Positions 7,616 to 16,663 of a stretch of 64,000 bases of DNA are shown here, one piece after another. The first letter of the stretch is position 1. Every line of letters begins with the position of its first letter. A model generated the notes under the pieces. The model did not search any database, had not been told where the DNA came from, and saw only the letters and a program-made list of their open reading frames with translations. The position numbers and the translations under genes were made by a program. The stretch is from positions 62,001 to 126,000 of the forward strand of contig NZ_RHOC01000004.1 in NCBI RefSeq assembly GCF_003946145.1, read 5' to 3'. Source of the DNA: Levilactobacillus huananensis. Its GTDB lineage: Bacteria > Bacillota > Bacilli > Lactobacillales > Lactobacillaceae.

Positions 7616-8698
7616 TTACCACCAATTCCGATCCCCGGAAAAGAGCTCAGGATGGTGATTGGTCAGAAGATAGGGTGTCCCATTCTTGGTGAACGTCAGA
7701 CCCTCGAACTCCCGCTTGGACGCGAATTGCGTCCATTTGAACTGCCTGTTTTTCAAATGACCCTTGCCCACCAATGACTTAGCCGGGAAACTCGCCACAG
7801 AGTCATCGGCGACCAGGTATAGCCGCTGATTATGCGGGTTGTACGCCATGCTCTGCAGGCGTGTCCCGGGATTCCGGGTCAGGAGCTGGTTGGTCATGCG
7901 GAAATGAACCTTCTTCCGCGAAATGGTGCCCTTGTAGATCAACGCGGTATGCACGGTTGGCTTGGTCCAGAAGAAAGCATTGCCGTAACGGTCGAACGTC
8001 AGCACGTGACCACCAGGCTTGGAAACATGACCAGATTTTAGCTTGAATCGGATCTTGTGAATTGGGGTCAGAGACCGTCCGCTGATCTGGGCGATATAAC
8101 CGAATTGATTCATGGGGACCCGGGGAGCAGACTCCTTGTCGATCCACATGTAGAGGCGCTTGTGCTTCCAGTCATAGGCCAACGACTGCCCGTGACCCGT
8201 GGTAAATGCTGGCCCAACTTTAATGGCCCGGCGAATCGCCAGTTCTCGTTCGTTGGTTTGTGTATACGCCATCTGGACTTCCAGCGGTGTCACGCCCAAC
8301 TGATTTAATTTGCGTGCATCATAACGGACCACGCGTCCGTGATTCCTCCAATTGGTCGGGCAATAAATCACGTAGAAGTACCGGCCATCGGTGGTCAGGC
8401 TCTGTGGATTCCCCCAAGCCTGATTCTTGTATCCCGGATACGGCAAAAGGTAGGTCGTCTTGAAATTCATCTTAGCGCCCTTGGCCCAACGAATCTGATT
8501 GGGACTATGTAAGTGACCATGCGCGTAAGTTTTCGGCATTTTCACGTAATGTACGGCATGATCATTGACCTTCCGCAACTTCCCCACCGTGAGTGCCGGC
8601 GTAGTCTGATGGTCAACCTTGACCGCGGCTTTCGCGGGAACGTCAACGCCCGCGTTGATTCCCAGGAAAAGCCCCAATATTAGCAGAGCCAATCCCAT
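7616..8698 (-). CDS. Secreted beta-propeller-like protein, paralogue 2
   Basis: 360 aa from the ATG at 8696-8698. Homologous along its length to the gene at 4885: shared blocks include YLLPYPGYKNQAWGNPQSLT, VGPAFTTGHGQSLAYDWKHK, PGGHVLTFDRYGNAFFWT, LQSMAYNPHNQRLYLVADDS and FASKREFEGLTF. It is exported through a hydrophobic N-terminus (LALLILGLFLGINAG). From this ATG the n-region has no positive charge and no clear ribosome site. An in-frame ILKKQQ stretch just upstream, behind GGGGAAG, would complete a normal signal peptide (see findings). Function unknown, probably cell-surface or secreted. Confidence 0.78.
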   Translation of the reverse strand: MGLALLILGLFLGINAGVDVPAKAAVKVDHQTTPALTVGKLRKVNDHAVHYVKMPKTYAHGHLHSPNQIRWAKGAKMNFKTTYLLPYPGYKNQAWGNPQSLTTDGRYFYVIYCPTNWRNHGRVVRYDARKLNQLGVTPLEVQMAYTQTNERELAIRRAIKVGPAFTTGHGQSLAYDWKHKRLYMWIDKESAPRVPMNQFGYIAQISGRSLTPIHKIRFKLKSGHVSKPGGHVLTFDRYGNAFFWTKPTVHTALIYKGTISRKKVHFRMTNQLLTRNPGTRLQSMAYNPHNQRLYLVADDSVASFPAKSLVGKGHLKNRQFKWTQFASKREFEGLTFTKNGTPYLLTNHHPELFSGDRNWW

Positions 8699-8977
8699 TT
8701 GTTGCTTCTTTAAAATGATGATCGCTTCCCCATAAATAAGATAGTAAACGGGATAGATTATATCCCAACTTCAGAGAATCAACAACGCGCTAGATCTCCC
8801 GCAAATGGGTGGCCTAGCGCGTCTTAGTTTGTGATTAATTTTGTTTTGAGGGGCTACACTGTCGATAACCCAAAGTCATCATGAGTAGCCCGACTTACCA
8901 TCTAGAGTCGATGGTCGATCTCAGCTGCACGCCTAACGACCCCAATCGCTCTAACAAGTTACACGAATTCAGAGCGT
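8699..8977. other. Intergenic region with hairpins, no gene
   Basis: Contains a 9-bp stem ACGCGCTAG (8785-8793) / CTAGCGCGT (8814-8822) with only a weak T-run, and a second hairpin built on GGGCTAC / GTAGCCC just after luxS. The second could end luxS transcription. No open frame has coding character. Confidence 0.5.
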
Positions 8978-9451
8978 CTAGATGACCTCACGCGTAAAGG
9001 GATCCTTAGAAATCCCCTTATCGAGAATATCCTTGCACCATTCTTTAGCGGAGAACAGACTGTGGTCCTTGTAATTCCCACAACTGTACTTGTCCGTTCC
9101 CTGAACGTCCTTCCACTCCGTGTCAAACGCAATCTTGTGGAGCGAAGCCTTTAAAGCCTTGGCAACTTCTTCCGTAGATTGTTCACCCCAAGTAATCAAG
9201 TGAAAACCGGTCCGGCAACCGAATGGTGAACAGTCGATGACGCCGGTCATCTCGTCTCGCAGATAGCCCGCCAACAGGTGTTCAATCGTATGTAAGCCAG
9301 CCGTTGGAATCGCATTGGTATTCGGTTGGACTAACCGTAAATCAAAATTGGAAATGACGTCACCCTTGGTCCCCGTTTCCCGGGTAATCAAACGAACGTA
9401 TGGTGCCTTAACAGCGGTGTGATCTAACGTAAAACTTTCAACTTTTGCCAT
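8978..9451 (-). CDS. luxS: S-ribosylhomocysteine lyase (AI-2 synthase)
   Basis: 157 aa, full length. Splits S-ribosylhomocysteine into homocysteine and DPD (the AI-2 precursor) in the cytosolic activated-methyl cycle. The metal site is visible as H54-x3-H58 in [10 protein letters not shown] and C124 in KYSCGNY. Catalytic Cys79 lies in [18 protein letters not shown] lies 10 bp before the ATG. It stands alone, with no methyl-cycle partner next to it. The identification is secure. Confidence 0.97.
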   Translation of the reverse strand: MAKVESFTLDHTAVKAPYVRLITRETGTKGDVISNFDLRLVQPNTNAIPTAGLHTIEHLLAGYLRDEMTGVIDCSPFGCRTGFHLITWGEQSTEEVAKALKASLHKIAFDTEWKDVQGTDKYSCGNYKDHSLFSAKEWCKDILDKGISKDPFTREVI

Positions 9452-9655
9452 TATTTGCCAACTCCTTTTGAGATTGTGGGTACGCCTTTACTGTACACCC
9501 CTAACGACCGCCCTGGCCAATAATTTGGATGGCTAAATTGATTAACCGCCCGACCATTTGGTTAGTCCTAATTTGATCAAAACTAGGCGTATTGTCCTCC
9601 CCTTACCGCGCCCCTCGCTATACTGAGAGCAACTTGACGAAAGGGGGAGTCTGTT

Positions 9656-10645
9656 ATGCGTCAATCTAGCGCAAAACCACGCCACCTGTTAATTCGGAAA
9701 CATCACTGGCAGCGGATCGTGACCATTGGTGGGGCACTCCTCGCGTTGCTTGGACTGTGGGGGTACCACGCTTGGCAAGCCGCACAGCATACCTTTGACG
9801 GGGCCTACCAATCCGCCGGGATCCATCCCGATGGGAGTGCGATCACCAGCGGCAAACCCTTCGCCGTCCTCCTACTTGGGACCGATACCGGTGCTCTGGG
9901 GCGCCACGACGTCGGACGAACTGATACGATGATCGTGGCGACGATTAATCCCAAGACCCAGACGGCCAAGCTGACCAGTATTCCCCGTGACACCCTGGTC
10001 GACATCTATGGGAGCCAACAAGACGATGAAAAGATCAACGCGGCCTACCCGTTATATGGTGCTAAAACAACGCTGAAGACCGTGGAGCACCTGGTGGATA
10101 TTCCGATTCATTATTACGTCTTGCTCAACATGGGCGGCCTTAAACAGATGGTTAACGCCGTCGGAGGTGTCACCATCAACCCGCTCCTAACCTTCCACTA
10201 CGAACAGGCTAACGTGACCAAGGGCGTTAAGATTCACCTTGACGGGGCCAGTGCTCTGGCCTACTCGCGGATGCGCGATCAGGACCCCTTAGGCGACTAT
10301 GGCCGTCAAGCGCGTCAACGCCAGTTGATCAAGGCTCTCGTCGTTAAAGAAGCCGGTATCAGCTCCATCCCCCATTACCAAGCCGTGCTGGGATCCCTCC
10401 AACACAACATCCAAACCAATCTAACCTTCAACGACCTGATGTGGCTGCGTTTCAAGGACGCTCACACCAGTCGCCATATCGACTCTCTGACGCTTCAGGG
10501 TCAGCCAGCCATTCTAAATGGTATCGACTACCAGGTGGCGCCACAATCCGAGATTGACCAAGTTTCCAACCGTCTGCGCCGTGCTCTGAACTTGCCGGTA
10601 ACGGGCAACTTCCAGACGGATGCATTGGATCCGTTAGTCTTTTAA
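9656..10645 (+). CDS. LytR-CpsA-Psr (LCP) family wall-polymer ligase
   Basis: 329 aa with a short basic cytoplasmic tail, one membrane helix (IVTIGGALLALLGLWGYHAW) and an extracytoplasmic LCP domain from about residue 67. Family landmarks: LLLGTD, GRTDTMIVATINP, SIPRDTLVDI (Arg-Asp that binds the polyprenyl pyrophosphate), NAAYPLYG, AVGGV and the DYGRQARQRQL block. LCP enzymes attach teichoic acids or capsule polymers to peptidoglycan. AAAGGGGGAG lies 7 bp before the ATG, with a good terminator 17 bp after the stop, so it is probably monocistronic. Confidence 0.92.
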   Translation: MRQSSAKPRHLLIRKHHWQRIVTIGGALLALLGLWGYHAWQAAQHTFDGAYQSAGIHPDGSAITSGKPFAVLLLGTDTGALGRHDVGRTDTMIVATINPKTQTAKLTSIPRDTLVDIYGSQQDDEKINAAYPLYGAKTTLKTVEHLVDIPIHYYVLLNMGGLKQMVNAVGGVTINPLLTFHYEQANVTKGVKIHLDGASALAYSRMRDQDPLGDYGRQARQRQLIKALVVKEAGISSIPHYQAVLGSLQHNIQTNLTFNDLMWLRFKDAHTSRHIDSLTLQGQPAILNGIDYQVAPQSEIDQVSNRLRRALNLPVTGNFQTDALDPLVF

Positions 10646-10661
10646 CGGCTAGCAATTAGAC

Positions 10662-10700
10662 AAATGGACCGCCAGATCAAATCGTCTGGTGGTCCATTTT
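10662..10700 (+). terminator. Rho-independent terminator after the LCP gene
   Basis: AATGGACC-CCAGA paired with TCTGG-GGTCCATT (one bulge pair), then T4. Confidence 0.85.
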
Positions 10701-10731
10701 ATTTTCCCTATCATTTTGCCATTATAGTGTT

Positions 10732-10768
10732 GAAACGTGCGCAACAAACTAACCGCCTTACGTCTCAC
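10732..10768 (-). repeat. Dispersed element, copy D (internal deletion)
   Basis: GAAACGTGCGCAACA joined directly to AACTAACCGCCTTACG: the left end and right end of the element with the ~75-bp interior missing. Its left flank (CATTATAGTGT) matches that of copy C at 51.1 kb, where GCGCAACAA and GCAAACTAACC are separate. Confidence 0.65.
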
Positions 10769-10779
10769 TTTCCCCTAAC

Positions 10780-10808
10780 AAAAAAGGGTAACGCGATCGC
10801 GCCACCCC
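10780..10808 (-). terminator. Rho-independent terminator after the DUF1129 gene
   Basis: On the minus strand GGGTGGCGC pairs with GCGTTACCC (two G-T pairs) and runs into T6, just after the stop at 10816. Confidence 0.75.
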
Positions 10809-10815
10809 CACAACA

Positions 10816-11646
10816 CTACTCATTATTTGTTTGATGTTGCCGAGCCTGCCAGATATGCCAGCCAATAATCAGAACGCTGGCATCCCCGAGCAAGGTACCC
10901 AAGGCGATCAACAGATTCCCAGAAGTCGTAACCATCAAGCCAGACGTTGCGGGTATCCGAGCCAACAAGGCAAGAAAAGTCGTAATCCACAGACTTCCCA
11001 ACACAGCAGACAACCAAGAATTAGGATGGATGCGGTTCTGCCACCAAGTCAGACCAGTAACCAGCACGGCAAAGACGATCAGCGCAATACTCCCACCACC
11101 GCGAGTTAAGTAAACCAAGCCCACTGGTGGAATCGTCGTCGCAGCAACCCGCATCGCCACGAGTAACGCCACAATCACGATCAACCAGGCCACGACGCGG
11201 CCGCGCTCGGTAAAGCGCGGTGTTAGCCAGATCCCGATTACTAAAGCCACGATGAACAATCCGTACTCCACACCCACCAGCAACAGCTGAAGTGGCACGG
11301 CCGGTAGAATAACACCGGGTAAAATGGTTCCCAGCGTGAAGATTAACAGCGGAACCAAAAGATCCCAGTTCCACCACCAAGGCCGACGACTGCCGGTCTT
11401 GCCTAACGCAATAGCAATGGTGGCAGGACCGCCGCCGAAGAAGTCCTCGGCATCTCGTCCAGCCTTTTGCGCCGCGATAATTTCCGGCAACAGGTCGTGT
11501 AACTCGCGCTGGAGCACGGTTTCCTTACGAAACTTGGCCTGTTGGCGCATATTTTCCACGAGATCATCCCAATACGACCGGTTTTCCGGCGAGAGTTGGT
11601 CTCGTAGCGTTGCATTTTCCTTAATAATTGTTGCGATTCGCGCCAC
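10816..11646 (-). CDS. DUF1129-type membrane protein
   Basis: 276 aa. The N-terminal ~75 residues are soluble and helical (LRDQLSPENRSYWDDLVENM..., LPEIIAAQKAGRDAEDFFGG), which is the DUF1129 signature region. About seven hydrophobic helices follow. A GTG start at 11644-11646 is preferred because AAAGGTG stands 8 bp before it; an ATG six codons upstream (11664) has no ribosome site. Common in lactobacilli, without an established role. No operon partner; an independent terminator follows. Confidence 0.75.
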   Translation of the reverse strand: MARIATIIKENATLRDQLSPENRSYWDDLVENMRQQAKFRKETVLQRELHDLLPEIIAAQKAGRDAEDFFGGGPATIAIALGKTGSRRPWWWNWDLLVPLLIFTLGTILPGVILPAVPLQLLLVGVEYGLFIVALVIGIWLTPRFTERGRVVAWLIVIVALLVAMRVAATTIPPVGLVYLTRGGGSIALIVFAVLVTGLTWWQNRIHPNSWLSAVLGSLWITTFLALLARIPATSGLMVTTSGNLLIALGTLLGDASVLIIGWHIWQARQHQTNNE

Positions 11647-11715
11647 GACCGACACACCTTTCATAAATATTCACTAATCCCATGATAGGGAAGTTACCTG
11701 CCAAACGCCACTATT

Positions 11716-12075
11716 TTATCCCACAAATCGCAGGCCGACCATCAGGCCTAAAGCAGCTAGGAGTAGACCACCGCCGACGCTTACCAGTCCATAGCTTAGT
11801 GCGGCGCCATAGCGGCGCTGGTCAACCAACATGACCAGTTCATGACTGAAAGTCGAATAGGTCGTGAAGCCCCCTAAGACCCCCGTTCCAATTATAACGG
11901 TTGGCCAGGTGCCCCACTGCCAACCCGTGAGTAGACCCAGTAATAAGCTCCCTAAAAGGTTGATAAGTAACGTCGCAAATGGCCAGCGGTTCCCCCACAG
12001 ACCGGTCACCCATTTCGTGATTTCATATCGTCCCAGTGCCCCCACTGCAGCCCCTAGGCCAGCCAACGCGGCCAT
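11716..12075 (-). CDS. crcB: Fluoride channel subunit CrcB/Fluc (second of pair)
   Basis: 119 aa, four membrane helices. A passive fluoride exporter that works as an antiparallel dimer. Seen: GALGRYEITKW near the start, NLLGSLLLG, and the GGFTTYSTF motif containing the conserved Thr/Ser/Phe pore residues. The ATG at 12073-12075 overlaps the TGA of the preceding crcB as TGATG with GGTGA 7 bp upstream, so the longer in-frame start inside that gene is rejected. Paired genes of unequal sequence imply a heterodimeric channel. Confidence 0.9.
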   Translation of the reverse strand: MAALAGLGAAVGALGRYEITKWVTGLWGNRWPFATLLINLLGSLLLGLLTGWQWGTWPTVIIGTGVLGGFTTYSTFSHELVMLVDQRRYGAALSYGLVSVGGGLLLAALGLMVGLRFVG

Positions 12076-12467
12076 CAAAGGGTCACCGAGGGGAGGCGCC
12101 ACCATCGACGTGCACACCAAACCCCAAAAGCACTACAGGCCAAGCCACCGAAAACGGTGACCATCAAATAAACCGTTGCCAGACCCCACTGTTGGCGTTC
12201 AAGTAGGGTCATCGTGGTCACACTGAACGTCGAGAAGGTCGTAAAGGCCCCCACGCCACCGACACCCAGGCCAATGGTCAGGGCTTCCGGCCATTTGGCA
12301 GTCAACCGCTGGGCGTGCGACAACCACGCTAACACCCCACTACCGAGGAGATTGATCAACACCAGGCTCCAGGGAAAACCTGTGCCCGTGGGAATAACTT
12401 CCCCCAACCAGTAACGTAGACTGCCCCCCAGAAAGCCACAAATTAGAATCGCCAGTACATTTGCCAC
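12075..12467 (-). CDS. crcB: Fluoride channel subunit CrcB/Fluc (first of pair)
   Basis: 130 aa, four membrane helices, with FLGGSLRYWLG, NLLGSGVLAW and the GAFTTFSTFS pore motif. The start is a GTG (12465-12467) with AAAGGA 9 bp upstream; the upstream in-frame ATG lies in the leader. Translationally coupled to the second crcB. A promoter-like TTGTCA-15 bp-TACAAT lies just upstream on the minus strand. I looked for a crcB-motif fluoride riboswitch before it and did not find one. Confidence 0.9.
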   Translation of the reverse strand: MANVLAILICGFLGGSLRYWLGEVIPTGTGFPWSLVLINLLGSGVLAWLSHAQRLTAKWPEALTIGLGVGGVGAFTTFSTFSVTTMTLLERQQWGLATVYLMVTVFGGLACSAFGVWCARRWWRLPSVTL

Positions 12468-12610
12468 AGGTTCACGTCCTTTACTTTGAAACAGATTAGT
12501 CCATTGTACCAAAAACAACCAGCTGACAACAGACGATTAACCGATGATCCTTAGCAAACCCAACTGCTGATCTCATGTCTCGGCCAAATCAGACCGGCGG
12601 TCATCCGGAC

Positions 12611-12645
12611 AAAAAAGGCGCCGCAACTACTGCGGCGTCTTTTAT
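12611..12645 (-). terminator. Terminator after butA
   Basis: GCGCCGCA / TGCGGCGT stem with T6 on the minus strand and a weaker T-run on the plus strand, 16 bp after the butA stop. Confidence 0.8.
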
Positions 12646-12660
12646 TAATTTCTTGTCAGT

Positions 12661-13455
<795 letters not shown>

Positions 13456-13510
13456 TCAGAATAAGTAGATTCACAGGTACACCCTCATTCTACCGGAAAA
13501 GGCAACGCAA

Positions 13511-13524
13511 TGAAACCGATTTCA
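13511..13524 (-). promoter_or_regulatory. Catabolite-responsive element (cre) before butA
   Basis: TGAAACCGATTTCA (minus strand TGAAATCGGTTTCA) matches the cre consensus TGNAANCGNTTNCA at every fixed position. It lies next to the -35 region of a promoter whose -10 reads TAGAAT, so CcpA would repress. Confidence 0.75.
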
Positions 13525-13635
13525 CTCTGAGCTTTTTAACGCGCTAACCCGGTCATCACTTGGTCACAATGCCCCGTGTCATAACAAATCAAAAAACCAG
13601 GACCCATTTATTGGGATTCCTGGCGGAAACACGAT

Positions 13636-14202
13636 TTATTTAGAAAGTATTTTAATGACCTTCGCAGGCACACCACCCACCAAGGTATTGGCAGGAACGT
13701 CCTTCGTCACGACTGCTCCGGCCGCGATCACAACATTATCGCCAATGGTCACACCGGGCATAATCGACGCCTTGCCCCCAATCCAGACATCGTTACCAAT
13801 CGTAACTGGTTTGGCCTGGGCTAAGTATTGGCGGCGACCACTAGCCGTCATCGGATGGTTAACCGTGTAAATATCTACGTTCGGGCCGATCATCACGTGA
13901 TCTCCGATCGTGACCGGCGCAATATCCAGGATAGTGAGGTTGTAATTACTAAGAAAGTCCTCTCCCACGTGGATATTACGCCCATTGTCGCAGTTAAACG
14001 TCGCCTGCACGGAAACCCGTTCGCCATGACGACCTAAAATTTCCTTAATTTTTGCAGTTTGTGCCGCCGGATCAGTAGCTGGAATCGCATTAAATTCCTG
14101 ACACAGCCGCGCCGCTCGTGCCTTACGGGCTGCCACTTCCTCGTCAAGAAAGTAATAGGGCTCACCGGCCTCAAGCTTCTGTAACGCTGTCTTTGACATC
14201 AT
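13636..14202 (-). CDS. Maltose/galactoside O-acetyltransferase (left-handed beta-helix)
   Basis: 188 aa. An N-terminal helical Mac domain ([25 protein letters not shown]) is followed by hexapeptide repeats ([60 protein letters not shown]). The catalytic His is in YTVNHP. Transfers acetyl from CoA to sugars, presumably as detoxification. GAGGTG precedes two adjacent ATGs (14202 and 14199); either could be used. No sugar operon surrounds it. Confidence 0.88.
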   Translation of the reverse strand: MMSKTALQKLEAGEPYYFLDEEVAARKARAARLCQEFNAIPATDPAAQTAKIKEILGRHGERVSVQATFNCDNGRNIHVGEDFLSNYNLTILDIAPVTIGDHVMIGPNVDIYTVNHPMTASGRRQYLAQAKPVTIGNDVWIGGKASIMPGVTIGDNVVIAAGAVVTKDVPANTLVGGVPAKVIKILSK

Positions 14203-14251
14203 CTTCACCTCATGGTCATCCTACCACTTAGTGTTGACGCTAAGTCAAGAC

Positions 14252-14515
14252 CTAGTGTGTCTTAACGACCAGGTCCAAGGCAGCTTGGAGTTCCATCTGT
14301 TGGTCATCGGTGAGTTGGTCCTGACTGACACACTGTTTGACGTTCTCCGCCACTACAACACCCATCATCCGTTCAACCCCGGAGCGAACGGCAGCGAGTT
14401 GCGTCAGCACATCCTGACAGGGGCGCCCCTCATCGACCATCTTTAAGATACCTTGCAGTTGACCATCGGCTCGACGCAGGCGATTCTTCAATTGACTAGA
14501 CGTCGTTTGAACCAT
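14252..14515 (-). CDS. CsoR-family repressor of CstR (persulfide sensor) type
   Basis: 87 aa, all-helical DUF156 fold. The family's metal site would be Cys-His-Cys; here it is C33, N58, C62, as in the staphylococcal CstR (MGIIISENLIECV compared with MGVVVAENVKQCV). Loss of the His favours reactive-sulfur sensing through a Cys33-Cys62' link rather than copper binding. The ATG overlaps the stop of trxA (TAATG), so the two are co-translated. A matching operator sits on the operon promoter, so it should autoregulate. The exact inducer is inferred. Confidence 0.85.
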   Translation of the reverse strand: MVQTTSSQLKNRLRRADGQLQGILKMVDEGRPCQDVLTQLAAVRSGVERMMGVVVAENVKQCVSQDQLTDDQQMELQAALDLVVKTH

Positions 14516-14841
14516 TAAGCGCTCACCTCAGTTAACTTTTCATCGAGATACTTCTTCAATGCAGCCTTAGGATGGAAACCCACAACCTTTTCCGTTGGCA
14601 TCCCGTTCTTGAAGACCACCAGAGAAGGAATACTCATGATCCCCAGAGATTGTGCGAGGTCTTGGTTCTGATCCACATCGAGGGAGGCAAACTTCACCTG
14701 GTCCCCGTATTCTTGATCCAACGCCTCTAGAACTGGCGTCTGCATCTTACAAGGTCCACACCAAGTGGCCCAAAAGTCGACAACGGTTACGGCGGTGTCG
14801 TCCCCCACGTGCTCGAAATCCTTACTCGTAATTGCTTGCAT
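14515..14841 (-). CDS. trxA: Thioredoxin
   Basis: 108 aa, normal thioredoxin length. The active site WCGPC is in DFWATWCGPCKMQTP; the cis-Pro is in MSIPSLVVFKNG. Start at 14841 (MQAITSKDFE) with AAGGGG 9 bp upstream; the longer in-frame start would cover the promoter and operator. First gene of the two-gene operon with the CstR-like repressor, so this copy probably serves reactive-sulfur or thiol stress (persulfide reduction) and may not be the housekeeping thioredoxin. Confidence 0.92.
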   Translation of the reverse strand: MQAITSKDFEHVGDDTAVTVVDFWATWCGPCKMQTPVLEALDQEYGDQVKFASLDVDQNQDLAQSLGIMSIPSLVVFKNGMPTEKVVGFHPKAALKKYLDEKLTEVSA

Positions 14842-14877
14842 GTTTGCGTACCCCTTTTCAAATTTGATCGTGCCATC

Positions 14878-14906
14878 AGTATACCCCCGCAGGTATGTTT
14901 TGGCTA
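14878..14906 (-). promoter_or_regulatory. trxA-cstR promoter with overlapping CstR/CsoR-type operator
   Basis: Minus strand: -35 TAGCCA, 17 bp, -10 TATACT. The palindrome ATACCCCCGCAGGTAT (14881-14896), of the G-tract ATACC...GGTAT type known for CsoR/CstR repressors, covers the spacer and -10. Repressor binding would block the polymerase. Confidence 0.75.
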
Positions 14907-15004
14907 GGGCTTTGCATGCTTCATTAAAAAATAGCGTCCCGATCATACGCCGTGCTTGCCGGAGCGTAGAACCGAGACGCTACAGGCGACCCAATATCGT
15001 AGAG

Positions 15005-15034
15005 ATAAAAAACCGAGACACGAGGTCTCGGTTC
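15005..15034 (-). terminator. Terminator after nox
   Basis: AACCGAGAC / GTCTCGGTT stem followed by T6 on the minus strand, 20 bp after the stop. It separates nox from the trxA operon. Confidence 0.85.
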
Positions 15035-15053
15035 AAGAGTTCACCTATTCAGA

Positions 15054-16454
15054 TTAAGCTTCCTCTGGGTCCTTATCGACACCAGCGGTCAAGCGAGGAT
15101 GGTTGTTCCCACGCTTCGTTTCTTTTTCCACGGCCTGTTGTGCGACCAAATTCAGATAGTTGAATGGGTCGTCAAAGTTTGGATTAAACAACATATCCAC
15201 GAAGGCCAAGTCATCAATCGTGTTACGGTTTTGAATGGCAATCGAGATGGCATTAGCAGACTGTGCCACTTCATGTTTACTGAAGAATTGGGCCCCTAAG
15301 ATCCGCCGATTCTTCCGATTGTAGACCAGGTTAATCGTCAAGTCATCGGTCGTTGGCATATAGGCTGGCCGCCAAGTCCCATCGAAGGTCACTTGGTCGG
15401 CGTCAAAACCAGCGTTCAAGGCATGGTCGATAGTCAGACCGGTTGAGGCCAATGTCCGGCCAAAGATGACCATGGCTGACGTGGCTTGCGTCCCCATATA
15501 TTGTTGAATGTTTCCAAACACGTTGATCCCCGCCAACATTCCTTGGCGCACGGCATTGGTGGCAAGTGGTGTGTAGGCTGGCTTACCCGTTGGGTTGAAG
15601 TTAACCACACTGGCGTCTCCGCAAGCAAAGATATCGGGATTGGATGTCTGTACGTAATCGTTAATGATGATGGCCCCGTGCCTATCCATCTCAACCTGTC
15701 CCCGTAAGAGTTCGGTATTTGGCACGAATCCGGTACAAACCACGGCTAGGTCGGCCGTGAATTCGCCGTTGGTCGTTTCAATCACCAATTCCCCATTGTC
15801 ATTACCAGTAAAGGACGTCACACGCCGGTTCAACAGTACTTTGACCCCTTCATCAGTTAGGATGCTGACGATGTGATCTGAAAGGCCCTTGTCGACGTAA
15901 TGGTTCAAGATAATGTCTCGTGATTGAATCAACTGAACATCGTGACCCGTCCGCGCGTAACTTTCAGCTAATTCGGTCCCGATATACCCTGCCCCGATAA
16001 TGGCAATCCGCTTGTTATCCTTAGCGGCCTTGTCAATCGCGATAGCTTGTTCATAGTTCTTGCATAACATGACCTTGTCTTCGTCGATCCCAAAAATTGG
16101 TGGAACCGTCACCGTTGACCCTGTCGCCATAATTAATTTGTCATAGGTATCTGTCTTCATGTCTCCGGTGTCCATGTCAACCACTTGAACAGTCTTGCTC
16201 TCGGCATCAATCTTGACGACATTGTGTCGAGTCAAAACCTTTGCTCCCGCTTCGGTCAACTGTTCCGGGGAAGAATAAAACATGTCCTCTAGATGTTTAA
16301 CTTGCCCGTCTAGGAACAAAGAGATCCCGCAAGACAGAAGAGAAACATTCGTATGCCGTTCATAAATGGTAACTTCGGTTTCTGGATGATCTTGCAAAAT
16401 TTGTAACGCTGCATTAGTCCCAGCGTGTGTACTACCAACAATGATGACTTTCAT
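15054..16454 (-). CDS. nox: NADH oxidase, H2O-forming (FAD-dependent)
   Basis: 466 aa. FAD motif VIIVGSTHAGTNAA at the N-terminus; redox Cys42 in SLLSCGISLF (cycles as sulfenic acid); NAD motif IAIIGAGYIGTELAESY near 150; second FAD motif DIFACGDASVV; C-terminal dimer domain. Reduces O2 to water with NADH, which regenerates NAD+ and relieves heterofermentation. His10 of the STHAG motif fits Nox better than plain CoA-disulfide reductase, though the families are close. Separate transcript from the downstream trxA-cstR pair. Confidence 0.9.
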   Translation of the reverse strand: MKVIIVGSTHAGTNAALQILQDHPETEVTIYERHTNVSLLSCGISLFLDGQVKHLEDMFYSSPEQLTEAGAKVLTRHNVVKIDAESKTVQVVDMDTGDMKTDTYDKLIMATGSTVTVPPIFGIDEDKVMLCKNYEQAIAIDKAAKDNKRIAIIGAGYIGTELAESYARTGHDVQLIQSRDIILNHYVDKGLSDHIVSILTDEGVKVLLNRRVTSFTGNDNGELVIETTNGEFTADLAVVCTGFVPNTELLRGQVEMDRHGAIIINDYVQTSNPDIFACGDASVVNFNPTGKPAYTPLATNAVRQGMLAGINVFGNIQQYMGTQATSAMVIFGRTLASTGLTIDHALNAGFDADQVTFDGTWRPAYMPTTDDLTINLVYNRKNRRILGAQFFSKHEVAQSANAISIAIQNRNTIDDLAFVDMLFNPNFDDPFNYLNLVAQQAVEKETKRGNNHPRLTAGVDKDPEEA

Positions 16455-16591
16455 GTTTACCCTCCTACACGAAAAACAATTCTACCGTTAGTCTACTTGA
16501 AAGTTAGCGAAAGATAAATGACTTCGTCTTCAAAAGCCTTGGAATAACCGCTTTTTCCTCACACTTAGATAAAAATGACGGTATTGCGTGC

Positions 16592-16663
16592 GTGACACAC
16601 ATAAATTTTCACTTATAATATGAGAATCGTTCTTATCTGTTGTGACGATAAATCCTGTCACAA
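16592..16663 (+). promoter_or_regulatory. Plus-strand promoter with palindrome and hairpin
   Basis: GTGACA (16592-16597), 16 bp, TATAAT (16614-16619). The quasi-palindrome ATGAGAATCGTTCTTAT (16620-16636) covers the start point. TTGTGAC / GTCACAA (16640-16663) follows as a 7-bp hairpin. No protein gene lies downstream on this strand. Confidence 0.45.

Noticed and set aside
11647-11664. ATG start six codons upstream for the DUF1129 gene
   Set aside because: No ribosome site precedes it, whereas AAAGGTG is well placed for the GTG at 11646; kept only as an alternative.
12468-12600. Fluoride riboswitch before the crcB pair
   Set aside because: The conserved GGCGAUGG...CUGAUG core could not be found on the minus strand; only a promoter-like sequence was seen.
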